Part shown: positions 1-7,513 of the stretch, in pieces
How positions within the stretch are numbered: position 1 is the stretch's first letter
How the letters are laid out: every line of letters starts with the position of its first letter
NCBI RefSeq assembly: GCF_014673495.1
Contig: NZ_CP051006.1
Coordinates: 5,456,001-5,520,000, forward strand
Length of the DNA stretch: 64,000 bases
From: Streptomyces griseofuscus
GTDB lineage: Bacteria > Actinomycetota > Actinomycetes > Streptomycetales > Streptomycetaceae
Direction: 5' to 3'
Program-made: the position numbers and the translations under genes
The notes under the pieces: model-generated
Databases searched by the model: none
Seen by the model: the letters and a program-made list of their open reading frames with translations, nothing else
Told to the model about the DNA's origin: nothing

Positions 1-20
1 TGAAGCCGCGCAGAAACAGC

Positions 21-64
21 GATGGCGAGTCCGGACCGTGTTTCTACGGTCAGAACTCGCCATC
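21..64 (-). terminator. Hairpin downstream of tRNA-Lys
   Basis: A 10-bp perfect stem (GATGGCGAGT at 21-30 with ACTCGCCATC at 55-64) encloses a second small stem (ACCGT 35-39 with ACGGT 46-50). It lies about 10 nt beyond the 3' end of the minus-strand tRNA, so it is probably the tRNA transcript terminator or processing signal. No clear T-run is visible, which is usual in Streptomyces. Confidence 0.55.
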
Positions 65-73
65 ACCATCGCG

Positions 74-147
74 TGCGCCGCCAGGGACTCGAACCCCGGA
101 CCCGCTGATTAAGAGTCAGCTGCTCTAACCAACTGAGCTAGCGGCGC
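74..147 (-). tRNA. tRNA-Lys (anticodon CTT)
   Basis: Read on the minus strand this folds as a full cloverleaf. The 7-bp acceptor stem pairs GCGCCGC (5' end, 147-141) with GCGGCGC (81-75), with discriminator A at 74. The D arm contains AGCTCAGTTGGTTAGAGC, the anticodon loop is CTCTTAA and the T arm contains GGTTCGAGTCC. Loop position 34-36 reads CTT, which decodes AAG (lysine). The CCA end is not encoded. The stop codon of the upstream minus-strand gene lies inside the 5' end of this tRNA. Confidence 0.95.
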
Positions 148-680
148 CTGCTGACGTCGTAGACCTTAGCATCCTGATCCGGGGGAGGAAAAATCGATAT
201 CCGCACCGCCGCCCTGGCCGCCCGCACCGCCGCCCACAGCAGCACCTCCGGGCCCGGTAGCCAGGGGTGACGCGCGTCCGGGGCGACCAGCCAGCGGGGG
301 TCGGCCGAGGGGTCGCCGTCCGGCGCGGGGACGGTCACCGCGTCGCCGGTGCCGTGGCACAGCAGGGGCGGTACGGCCGCCGCCCGGTGCGAGCCCCATT
401 CCTCCCAGGCCAGCAGCGAGGGCAGCCGGTGGGCGGTGCCGGGGGCGCAGAACAGCAGCATCCGGCCACGGGACATCGCGACCGGGCCTGAGCCGGGGCC
501 GTTGTCCCAGAGCCGGTCCAGCATCCGGCGTCCGAAGACGGCCGGGGCGCTCACCACGTCGAAGACGGTGCCGCAGGGCAGGACGGCCGGGGCGGGCGCG
601 CGCCGCGGGTACGGCCCGGCCGAGGCGAGCCAGGCGGCGCCGTCGGAGGTGACGCGGGTGACGTTCGGAGTACCGCTCAT
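138..680 (-). CDS. Conserved Streptomyces protein, prim-pol-N-like, function unknown
   Basis: A 180-residue soluble protein with no signal peptide or membrane segment. Blocks such as LPCGTVFDVVSAP, FCAPGTAHRLPSLLAWEEW and the C-terminal WLVAPD...LPGPEVLLWAAVRAAR resemble, from memory, the Streptomyces proteins annotated as bifunctional DNA primase/polymerase N-terminal domain. I see no complete catalytic site, so no activity is assigned. It is read toward the tRNA-Lys gene, and its TAG stop (138-140) lies within the tRNA 5' end, so the two are probably co-transcribed and separated by tRNA processing. The ATG at 680 is the first in frame. Coding is well supported by GC-third-position bias; function is uncertain. 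Confidence 0.75.
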   Translation of the reverse strand: MSGTPNVTRVTSDGAAWLASAGPYPRRAPAPAVLPCGTVFDVVSAPAVFGRRMLDRLWDNGPGSGPVAMSRGRMLLFCAPGTAHRLPSLLAWEEWGSHRAAAVPPLLCHGTGDAVTVPAPDGDPSADPRWLVAPDARHPWLPGPEVLLWAAVRAARAAVRISIFPPPDQDAKVYDVSRRR

Positions 681-804
681 GCCGATCAGGTCTACCGGCA
701 GTGAACAACCGGTTCTGCTGAGTTGCGGAAAACCGGGACAAGGGGTGGGGGAGAGGAGTATCTTGCCCGCCTGGCATATGCCAGGTGAGGGTCACGTCGG
801 GTTA

Positions 805-1173
805 TCACACGGGATCGGCGGTGGTACGGCCCTCGCTGTTCCCGCGCATCAGATCCCGGCCGAACTCGACCATCCTCTTGGCATAGTCCTCGGTCCACTC
901 CGCGCGCTCGGCGATGTCGGCGGTGGTCAGCCGGTCGAACCGGCGCGGATCGGCGAGCTGTGCCGCGGCGATGGCCTGGAACTCCACGGCACGGTCGGCG
1001 GCGGCGCGGAACGCCTGGGTCAGCTCCGTCGCCCGGCACAGCAGCGCCCGGGGATCCTCGATGGACTCCAGCTGGAAGAAGTGCTCGGGATCGGCGGCCG
1101 CTTCCGCGGGCTCGAAGATCAGGGGCGCGGGGCGTAGCCGCGGTTCGTTCCGACGCGGCGTGGGCTCCGCCAT
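805..1173 (-). CDS. Small conserved hypothetical protein (122 aa)
   Basis: The protein begins MAEPTPRRNEPRLRP. An N-terminal basic/proline stretch is followed by a mostly helical acidic region (about 25-110) without membrane segments or recognisable catalytic motifs. The start at 1173 is preferred over upstream in-frame codons because GGAGGAG sits about 8 nt before it and the extra N-terminal residues look non-coding. I do not recognise a family beyond a Streptomyces-conserved hypothetical. It stands alone between the unknown gene at 138-680 and the repeat-bearing spacer at 1174-1665. Confidence 0.7.
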   Translation of the reverse strand: MAEPTPRRNEPRLRPAPLIFEPAEAAADPEHFFQLESIEDPRALLCRATELTQAFRAAADRAVEFQAIAAAQLADPRRFDRLTTADIAERAEWTEDYAKRMVEFGRDLMRGNSEGRTTADPV

Positions 1174-1665
1174 GTCTTCATCTCCTCCTCGTACGGCTCT
1201 GACAACCGGACCCCGCGGGTCTGCCGGGCCATCGTCCATTGTCTCGCGCGTGCGCAAGGGCGCTGCCGCGCCGGGACCGTCGCGCCCGCCCGCCGTCGTG
1301 TTCCGCGGGTTCGCCGTGGCTGGTCGCGCAGTTCCCCGCGCCCCTGGGTAACTGCGGTGGTGTCGGCTGCCATGGCTCCGGGGCGTCGGCACGCGGTGTT
1401 CTGCCAAGTGCGCCAGGACCGTGTGGTTCGCCTCCCAGCCGTCCGGGCTGTTTCATCGGCCGCCTGCGGCGGCGTGCCGGACTCCGTCCGGCGGGGGGGC
1501 AGGGGGCTCCGGGGTGTCGGTCACGGTCGCCAGCGCACGCGGTGTTCCGCCAAGTGCGCCAGGACCGCGTGGTTGGCCTCCCAGCCGTCCGGGCTGTTTC
1601 ATCGGCCGCCTGCGGCGGCGTGCCGGACTCCGTCCGGCGGGGGGCAGGGGGCTCCGGGGTGTCGG
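1174..1665. other. 492-bp non-coding spacer with dispersed and tandem repeats
   Basis: I find no credible gene here. The right half is the tandem gene-tail duplication described separately. The left half carries a copy of a dispersed Streptomyces element (about 1315-1357). Several long plus-strand frames cross it, but they are GC-skew artefacts. Confidence 0.7.
1315..1357. repeat. Dispersed Streptomyces extragenic element (partial)
   Basis: The stretch around GGTCGCGCAGTTCCCCGCGC matches, from memory, a short sequence scattered between genes in many Streptomyces genomes (consensus close to TCGCGCAGTTCCCCGCGCCC). It is non-coding. Its role is unknown; it often ends transcripts. Confidence 0.5.
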
Positions 1666-1738
1666 TCACGGTCGCCAGCGCACGCGGTGTTCCGCCAAGT
1701 GCGCCAGGACCGCGTGGTTCGCCTCCCAGCCGTCCGGA
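1390..1738. repeat. Tandem duplication of the helicase gene tail, about 145 bp unit
   Basis: Three copies of a 57-bp block begin at 1390, 1536 and 1681, each starting CACGCGGTGTTC. The rightmost is the true 3' end of the helicase gene. The other two differ from it by one or two bases and lie downstream of its stop. Between copies is an 88-90 bp spacer, repeated almost identically, that holds hairpins (CCGCCTGCGGCGG and GCCGGACTCCGTCCGGC). The units are 146 and 145 bp long, differing by one G in a G-run. Confidence 0.9.
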
Positions 1739-3003
1739 AACTTGACCAGGGTGCCCAGTTGGACCGGTTCCGTGGAGGGGTAGTCGTCCAGGAGGTCGCT
1801 CACGCCCTCGCGGCAGACCACGATGCAGGCGTGCCGGTGCCGGGAGGCGAGGACGCACAGGCGGCCGGTCTCCAGGTGGAAGGCGGTGGCGTCGGGGCGG
1901 CCGGAGAGCGGGTGCAGGACGACCGTGATGTCGTACTCGCGGCCCTGGAGCCGGTTCGCCGTGTCGACCGTCACCTCGAAGACGCCCAGGTCGGCCAGCG
2001 CGGAGCGGACCGCGGCCGCCTGGTCGCGATGGGCGGTGCCGACGGCGATCCGGGCGGCGGTCAGGGGGGCCGGGTCGGGGGAGCGCTCGGACACCGCCGC
2101 GCCGCCCCGGTCCAGCAGGCGGCGCACCACCGCGGCCACCGCGCGCACCGCCTCCGGGTCCGTGCGCGGAGTGTGCCGGGCGGGCAGCTCCAGCAGGCCC
2201 CAGCCGGTGGCGGCGGCCTCGTCGATCACCCGGTCGGGGCCCGAGCCGTCCGAGGGCACGGCGAAGGCGAGCCGGCGGTCACCGGGCCCGGTGCCGCTGC
2301 GGAACGGGGTGTACGGGTAGAACGCGTCCGAGACCAGGGGCGCCGCGGACGCGGGCAGCCGCCAGGAGACCGGCAACCGGTGCTGCGGCAGCCCGGGGTT
2401 GTGGGCGAGCAGCGTGGTGACGGCGGACACCGAGGGGTCGTACGACAGCCCCGCCCACTGCTCGCTGCCGACGATCGCGAACGGGTCCAGCTGGCCGGGG
2501 TCACCCACGAACAGCGCCCGCTCGAACAGGCCGGCCACCGCGAGCAGCGAGTCCGAGCGCATCTGGTACGCCTCGTCCACGATCGCGTGCCGCCAGGGCT
2601 CGTCCACCTTCACATGCGCCCACTTCGCCGCCGTGGACAGCACCACCGGCAGCCCGGCGAGGTCCGCCGCCTTCGCCGACGTACGCACCTGGGGCAGCTC
2701 GTCCAGCGCCTTGTCGTACGCCTCGGCGTCGCTGCTGTGCAGCCGGCCCACCGGCAGCTCGGGGTTCTTCTCGGCGAGGCGCAGCACCAGGTCGTCCACC
2801 TGGGCGTTGGTCTGCGCCACCACCATCAACGGGCGTCCCGCGTCCGCGAGTTCGAGCGCCGCCCGCACCACCAGGGTCGACTTGCCCGCGCCGGGCGGCG
2901 AGTCGACCACCACGCCCCGCTCGGTGGCGGCCAGCGTGTCGCGGAGGATCGCGTCCGTGGCGCGGGCGGCGGCGGCCCCGGGGTCGACGTCGACGGTCGT
3001 CAC
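1666..3003 (-). CDS. SF1B (Upf1/Dna2-like) helicase or ATPase
   Basis: A 445-residue NTPase. The superfamily-1 motifs appear in order: Walker A SPPGAGKST (35-43), motif Ia VVAQTNAQVDD, Walker B IVDEAYQM (D143, E144), motif III FVGDPGQLDPF (165-175), motif IV VSWR (212-215), motif V TANRLQGREYD and motif VI LASRHRHACIVV. The GDPxQL and QGREYD forms are typical of SF1B 5'-3' helicases such as Upf1, Dna2 and RecD-like enzymes. The predicted role is unwinding or translocating nucleic acid. The start is a GTG at 3003 overlapping the upstream TGA (GTGA). It is the last gene of an operon with an Fe-S nuclease and a 529-aa protein. Its last 19 codons are duplicated downstream. Confidence 0.85.
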   Translation of the reverse strand: MTTVDVDPGAAAARATDAILRDTLAATERGVVVDSPPGAGKSTLVVRAALELADAGRPLMVVAQTNAQVDDLVLRLAEKNPELPVGRLHSSDAEAYDKALDELPQVRTSAKAADLAGLPVVLSTAAKWAHVKVDEPWRHAIVDEAYQMRSDSLLAVAGLFERALFVGDPGQLDPFAIVGSEQWAGLSYDPSVSAVTTLLAHNPGLPQHRLPVSWRLPASAAPLVSDAFYPYTPFRSGTGPGDRRLAFAVPSDGSGPDRVIDEAAATGWGLLELPARHTPRTDPEAVRAVAAVVRRLLDRGGAAVSERSPDPAPLTAARIAVGTAHRDQAAAVRSALADLGVFEVTVDTANRLQGREYDITVVLHPLSGRPDATAFHLETGRLCVLASRHRHACIVVCREGVSDLLDDYPSTEPVQLGTLVKFPDGWEANHAVLAHLAEHRVRWRP

Positions 3004-4589
3004 AGCACATCCTCCTCGGTGATCGGATCGGCGGCCTCCGCCACGGCCTCGTCGGGCGGTCCGCCGTGCGTCCACGGGGTCTCCTCCGGCTCGGGCAGCT
3101 TCGCCCCGCCGCGCTGCTCGTGCTCGAAGAGGGTGAAGCAGACCCGGTCGCCCTTCTCCGGCACCGAACCCGGCTCCGGCTCCTTGCCGCGGCCCATCTT
3201 GTCGAGGATCCGCAGCACGACCACGTCCTCGGCCGCCTGCTCCACGAACTCCGCCGACTGCGGGCGGCCGCCCAGCGAGCGGTACACCTTCGCCCGCTCC
3301 GCCGGCCGCGGCCGGTCGTCGGTGCGGACCGTCACCAGCGGGCGCGGGCTCGGCCGCCTGCCCTCGCTGTACGCCATGACGACCTCGATCACCTCGCCCG
3401 CGAACGCCTCACCGGCCAGCCGCCGCCCCGCCATCACCAGCGGATCGTCCAGCGCCTCCTGCGCCTCCAGACGGGCCTGCTCCCGCTCCCGGGTGGCCAG
3501 TTTGTTCGCCGCCGTCACCGCGTCGTCCCGGCGCGGCTGCGGCGGCTCCCCGGCCAGCACCCGGTCCCGGTGCCCGGTGAACGACCAGCGGTCCCGGACC
3601 CAGCGCTCCTCGGCCCGCCCGCCCTCCGGCAGCGCCCGCAGCAGGTCCAGGCCCCGCCACACCGCGTCCCAGGTGGGCCGGGCCTGGCTCTCGATCAGCT
3701 CGCGGATCTCCCGCTCGGCCCGGGTGAGCGCGGCCAGCCGGTCGTCGGCCTCCAACGGGTCCTCGGCGGCGGCGAGGGCGGTGCGCGCCCGGTCGTACCG
3801 CTCGATCGCCGGGGCCAGCAGCTTGTTGTCGAACGCCGGGTCGGTGGCGGGTCCGGCGGGCGGGCACCGCAGCTGCCCGGCCGGGTCCCGGTCCAGCTCG
3901 GCGGCCCGCGCGGCCTCGGCGCCGCTGCTGCCCGCCGGGGGGTCGAGCCAGGCCAGCAGCGCGCCCAGATGCTGGTCCTCCAGGCCCGACTGGCCGCTCG
4001 CCCAGTGCCGGGAGAGCACATCGGTGAGGGCGAGCAGCAGCGCGGAGCCGGGGACCCGGGACCGCTCCCCGTAGTGGGTCAGCCAGCGTCCGAGCAGCGG
4101 CACCCGGGGCGGCGCCGGATAGGGCGCCTCCGGGTCCTGTTCGGCGGTGCGGCGGAACCGCATGGAGCGGCCCAGCAGCCGGACGAACGCCAGGCCCGCC
4201 CGGCTCGGCACGATCAGCTGGGGCGCGTCCGCGCACAGCTCCGTCTCGACCTTGACCCGCTTGCCGGTCTCCGGGTCGGTCTCGGTGCGCTCGGCGGCCT
4301 CCACCTCGGTGGCGTAGGAGTCGATGTACGGCAGGATCACGTCGGCCAGCTCGGCGAGGAACGTAAAGCGCAGATCGCGGTCCCGGGGCTGCGGCACGAC
4401 CAGCAGCCGGGGCGCGTCCCGGTCGGTGCCGACCAGCGCGCCGAGCGGGGCGCCGGCCTCGCCCGCGGTGGTGAGCGGCACGAACACCAGGGGACGGGCG
4501 GAGAGATGCCGGTGCCGCACCGTCGCGAGGGGCTGGGCCCGCCCGCTGCCGACGGCCTCCAGCCGGGCGAGGGTGTCGATCAGCGACAT
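3000..4589 (-). CDS. Middle subunit of nuclease-helicase operon, unknown function
   Basis: A 529-residue, highly charged soluble protein that I do not recognise. The N-terminal third (about 1-150) looks globular with beta-strand blocks (PLVFVPLTTAG, RLLVVPQPRDRDLRFTFLAELADVILPYIDS). The centre (about 250-420) is helical and Arg/Glu/Ala-rich (RAEREIRELIESQ). The C-terminus is acidic (PDEAVAEAADPITEEDVL). No Walker motif or nuclease motif is visible. It overlaps the nuclease gene by 10 nt and the helicase gene by 4 nt, so the three are translationally coupled and probably act as one complex. A scaffold or DNA-binding subunit is only an inference. Confidence 0.8.
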   Translation of the reverse strand: MSLIDTLARLEAVGSGRAQPLATVRHRHLSARPLVFVPLTTAGEAGAPLGALVGTDRDAPRLLVVPQPRDRDLRFTFLAELADVILPYIDSYATEVEAAERTETDPETGKRVKVETELCADAPQLIVPSRAGLAFVRLLGRSMRFRRTAEQDPEAPYPAPPRVPLLGRWLTHYGERSRVPGSALLLALTDVLSRHWASGQSGLEDQHLGALLAWLDPPAGSSGAEAARAAELDRDPAGQLRCPPAGPATDPAFDNKLLAPAIERYDRARTALAAAEDPLEADDRLAALTRAEREIRELIESQARPTWDAVWRGLDLLRALPEGGRAEERWVRDRWSFTGHRDRVLAGEPPQPRRDDAVTAANKLATREREQARLEAQEALDDPLVMAGRRLAGEAFAGEVIEVVMAYSEGRRPSPRPLVTVRTDDRPRPAERAKVYRSLGGRPQSAEFVEQAAEDVVVLRILDKMGRGKEPEPGSVPEKGDRVCFTLFEHEQRGGAKLPEPEETPWTHGGPPDEAVAEAADPITEEDVL

Positions 4590-5776
4590 ACGGCCGCCAC
4601 CTCCCGCGCCCGGGCCTCCTGGAGCGCCTCCGCGCGCAGGGCCGCCGCCCTGCGCAGGGCCGCGACCGCCGGATCGTCCGGGTCGCCCAGCTCGCCGCGG
4701 GCCGCCGCGAGGACGTCCTCGACCGTGGTCAGGCCGCCCAGTTCGGCGCGCAGCGGGCGGCCGAGACGGGTGACCGCGCCGGCCGCGCGGGCCCGCTCCC
4801 GGCAGTGGAAGGCCAGTTCGCAGGTGGACAGGCAGTCCGGCGCGTACGTCGCCGGGACCGCCGCCACCGCGGCGGTCAGCTCCTCGGTGTCCCGGTCGGG
4901 CGCGAAACAGGTGCCCTCGGGCAGCGCGTCGGCGATCTCCTCGATCCGGGTGAGCCGGGCGAGCTGCCGCGCGGTGACCGCCCGCTGCTTGCGCACGTCG
5001 ACCGCGGAGCCGGCCGGCAGGTTCGAGAAGTCCTTGGGGCACACCAGCAGCACCCGGTGGCGCACCCGCGGCGCCGGGTCGAGGCGGGCGGCGACGTCCT
5101 CCAGGGCGAGCACGTACACCGCGGCCTGCCGGGCGGCGGCGCCCACCTTCGCCGGGTCCGCCGAGCCGTCCAGCATCGGGAAGGACTTGATCTCCACCAC
5201 GGACCAGCTGCCGTCCGGGTGCACCACCACCGCGTCCGGCTCCAGGAACGCGAGCGAGCCCGCCACGTCCAGGGCGAGCATCGGGTGGTCGAGCAGCGTC
5301 CAGCCGCCCGTGCGGGTGGCCTCGCGCAGCGCGAGTGCCGTACGCGCCGTACGGCCCTCGGGGCCCTGGGCGGTCAGGTCGGGCACCGCGGCGGCTTCCG
5401 GGGGCTCGGCGCCCGGGTCGAGCCGGGTGTGCGCGAGGCGCAGCAGCTCGGCGCCGCCGTCGGCCTTCACCTTCGCCTCGAACGCGTTGCCCCGGGTCAG
5501 CGCGAACTGCGACTGGCCGAAGCCGGAGGGCGCCCCCAGCGCGCTCGCCAGCTTGGCCTTGTCCACCCCGGCGCCGTCCAGGATCGCCCGTCTGCGGCAC
5601 CCGGGGTTGGCGGCCAGCGCCGCGAGGGCGCGCGCGTCCAGGGCCTTCGCCGGTACGTCGGCGCCGCGCAGCTCAGCGAGCCGGTGCCGGAGCCTCGTCG
5701 CCCGCGTCCGTGGGGGAGGGGTCCGGCTCGGCTCCGGTGCCGGGCCGCGACTCGCGCTGCCGTGGAATTCGCTCAC
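4580..5776 (-). CDS. PD-(D/E)XK nuclease with Cas4/AddB/Dna2-type Fe-S cysteines
   Basis: A 398-residue RecB-family nuclease. Visible motifs: GNAFEAK (E100), PD in FLEPDAVVV (D181), E-I-K (195-197), and QxxxY (Q217, Y221). These are the catalytic set of RecB/Cas4/Dna2 nucleases. C60, in NPGCRRRAILDG before the nuclease core, and C315, C319, C325 after it match the one-plus-three cysteine layout that binds 4Fe-4S in AddB, Cas4 and Dna2, although the first C-terminal spacing is Cx3C rather than Cx2C. The GTG at 5776 is chosen as start. It lacks a strong ribosome site and overlaps the end of the PAP2 gene by 104 nt, so the true start could be a little further in. It is the first gene of the operon. 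Confidence 0.85.
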   Translation of the reverse strand: MSEFHGSASRGPAPEPSRTPPPRTRATRLRHRLAELRGADVPAKALDARALAALAANPGCRRRAILDGAGVDKAKLASALGAPSGFGQSQFALTRGNAFEAKVKADGGAELLRLAHTRLDPGAEPPEAAAVPDLTAQGPEGRTARTALALREATRTGGWTLLDHPMLALDVAGSLAFLEPDAVVVHPDGSWSVVEIKSFPMLDGSADPAKVGAAARQAAVYVLALEDVAARLDPAPRVRHRVLLVCPKDFSNLPAGSAVDVRKQRAVTARQLARLTRIEEIADALPEGTCFAPDRDTEELTAAVAAVPATYAPDCLSTCELAFHCRERARAAGAVTRLGRPLRAELGGLTTVEDVLAAARGELGDPDDPAVAALRRAAALRAEALQEARAREVAAVCR

Positions 5777-6605
5777 CCGCGGAAGTCTGGCATCCGCCAC
5801 TGACAATCGGGGAACTCCCGGCTCCAAAGCCCTTGAACAGCCGGGCCCGGACCAGGTCGGCGGCCCGCAGCACACGCGGCGCGAGCAGGTGGCCGACGCC
5901 CATCACGGCGATGCCGGCGAGCGCGTCCAGGAGGTAGTGGTTGGCGGTGCCCATGACGACCAGCGCGGTGCCCAGCGGATAGAGCACGGCCAGCACCTTG
6001 GTGAGCCGGGTGCCGCCGTGCCGCCACAGCATCAGCCCGCACCACAGCGCCCAGCCGACGTGCAGGCTCGGCATCGCCGCGTACTGGTTGGTCATGCCGC
6101 CCAGGCCGCGCGGGGCGCTGGCGTCGCCGCCCCACCAGCCGTACGAGCTGTAGTGGGCCATGGTGTCCACGAAGCCCTCGTTCGCGGCGAGCAGCCGGGG
6201 CGGGCAGGTCGGCACCAGGGTGAAGCCGATCAGTCCGATGAACGTGGACGTCATCAGCCAGGCGCGGGCCCGCCGGTAGTGCTCGGCGCGGTTGTGGAAC
6301 AGCCAGATCAGGATCGCGGGCGTGACCAGGTAGTGCAGCGAGGCGTACCAGAAGTCCGCGGGTATCCCGATCCAGGGCTCGCGGGTGAACAGGCGGTTGA
6401 GGGGGTGCTCGGCGTTCAGGTGGAGCAGCTTCTCGGCGCGCAGCAGCGCCAGTCCGTGGTCCACGGCGTCGTCGACGTCGCCGCGCACCAGGAGGCGGCC
6501 GGCCGAGTAGCAGCCGTAGACCAGCAGGAGAAGCGGCAGTTCGGTCCACCAGCGCAACCGGGTGCGGGGCGCCACCTCGGTGCCCGGTGTCTCGGTCTGC
6601 GCCAT
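5673..6605 (-). CDS. PAP2-superfamily membrane phosphatase (IPC-synthase-like)
   Basis: A 310-residue integral membrane protein with about six hydrophobic segments. The PAP2 signature is present as PSLH (in YAAMPSLHVGWALW) and HYLLD (in TANHYLLDALAG). These supply the catalytic histidines and aspartate of lipid phosphatases and of the inositol-phosphorylceramide-synthase/AUR1 branch. It probably removes or transfers a phosphate head group on a membrane lipid; the substrate cannot be read from sequence. The ATG at 6605 follows GGGAGGGC. The last 45 or so residues are low-complexity, lie beyond the final membrane segment and overlap the nuclease gene in another frame, so they may be dispensable. 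Confidence 0.85.
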   Translation of the reverse strand: MAQTETPGTEVAPRTRLRWWTELPLLLLVYGCYSAGRLLVRGDVDDAVDHGLALLRAEKLLHLNAEHPLNRLFTREPWIGIPADFWYASLHYLVTPAILIWLFHNRAEHYRRARAWLMTSTFIGLIGFTLVPTCPPRLLAANEGFVDTMAHYSSYGWWGGDASAPRGLGGMTNQYAAMPSLHVGWALWCGLMLWRHGGTRLTKVLAVLYPLGTALVVMGTANHYLLDALAGIAVMGVGHLLAPRVLRAADLVRARLFKGFGAGSSPIVSGGCQTSAGERIPRQRESRPGTGAEPDPSPTDAGDEAPAPAR

Positions 6606-6843
6606 CCGATCGCCCTCCCCCTTCTGCGGTACGGCCGCCCCGGCGGGCGACCGTGCCACTTTACGGTGTCCATCTCCTGCCCCCGTGGGCGCTCCGGAGT
6701 CGTCAGCTGTGGACGGCCCCGGCCCACAAAGACGCCGAGACCGGGCGCGGGGTTGCCCCTGAGGGTGTGAGCGATGATGGAGGGGCCGACTCTTGTTGTT
6801 CCTGTGACGTCTCCTGGGCGTCCGTCTCCCGGAAAGGTCCCCC

Positions 6844-7440
6844 ATGGCACCGCGCATCCTGCTGGCCCGGCACGGACAGACGGCTTGGTCGCTGTCCGGC
6901 AAGCACACCGGCAGGACCGATGTGCCGCTCCTGGAGGAGGGCCGGCACGGCGCGAAGCTGCTCGGGGAACGCCTGCACCGGGCGCCGCTGGACGGGCTGC
7001 CCGGTGTGGAGGTCCGCACCAGCCCCCTCGTGCGCGCCGCGGAGACCTGCGCGCTGGCCGGGTTCGGGGAGCGGGCCGAGCCCTGGGACGCGCTGCTGGA
7101 GTGGGACTACGGCGCGTACGAGGGCCTGACCCCGGCGGAGATCCAGGCGGTCCGCCCCGGCTGGCTGATCTGGCGCGACGGCGTCCCCGAAGGGGAGAGC
7201 GTCGCCGAGGTCACCGCCCGCGCGGACGAGGTCGTCACCTGGGCCCGCGCCGCCGACCGCGACGTCCTCCTCTTCGCCCACGGCCACATCCTGCGCTCCT
7301 TGGCCGCACGCTGGCTGGGCTTCCCCCTGGACTTCGCGGCCCGCATCCGTCTCAACCCGACCTCGCTGTCGATCCTGGGCTGGGCGTACGGCGAACCGGC
7401 ACTGGAGAGCTGGAACGACGTGGGCCACTTGGCGGGCTGA
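6844..7440 (+). CDS. Histidine phosphatase (phosphoglycerate-mutase-like)
   Basis: A 198-residue cytoplasmic phosphatase of the branch-2 histidine phosphatase type. The catalytic RHG motif is at 9-11 (H10 becomes the phosphohistidine). R64 follows in SPLVRAAET, the acid E86 is in LLEWDYGAYEG and the second catalytic H146 is in LLFAHGHILR. Relatives include cofactor-dependent phosphoglycerate mutases, alpha-ribazole phosphatases and broad phosphatases. The short length and lack of the mutase insert favour a phosphatase. GGAAAGG precedes the ATG. It is divergent from the PAP2 gene across a 238-bp spacer in which I see no clear operator. Confidence 0.88.
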   Translation: MAPRILLARHGQTAWSLSGKHTGRTDVPLLEEGRHGAKLLGERLHRAPLDGLPGVEVRTSPLVRAAETCALAGFGERAEPWDALLEWDYGAYEGLTPAEIQAVRPGWLIWRDGVPEGESVAEVTARADEVVTWARAADRDVLLFAHGHILRSLAARWLGFPLDFAARIRLNPTSLSILGWAYGEPALESWNDVGHLAG

Positions 7441-7447
7441 GCCGGAA

Positions 7448-7513
7448 GCGCCCCGAAGGGGCGCGGGGCTGTGTTCGATCTGCGGCTCCGCCGCGTGGGC
7501 GCGCCGCGCACGG
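7448..7513 (+). repeat. Dispersed Streptomyces intergenic element with terminator hairpin
   Basis: The perfect 7-bp hairpin GCGCCCC-GAA-GGGGCGC (7448-7464) is followed by CGGGGCTGTGT and GCGGCTCCGCCGCGTGGGCGCG. This combination recurs between genes across Streptomyces genomes (from memory). Here it lies between convergent genes and probably terminates both. Confidence 0.6.

Noticed and set aside
1357..6770. Very long plus-strand open frames (905 and 1234 codons) antisense to the nuclease-helicase operon
   Set aside because: They are complements of genes with strong GC third-position bias, have Arg/Pro/Ala-rich composition and show no domain. The minus-strand proteins have clear motifs.
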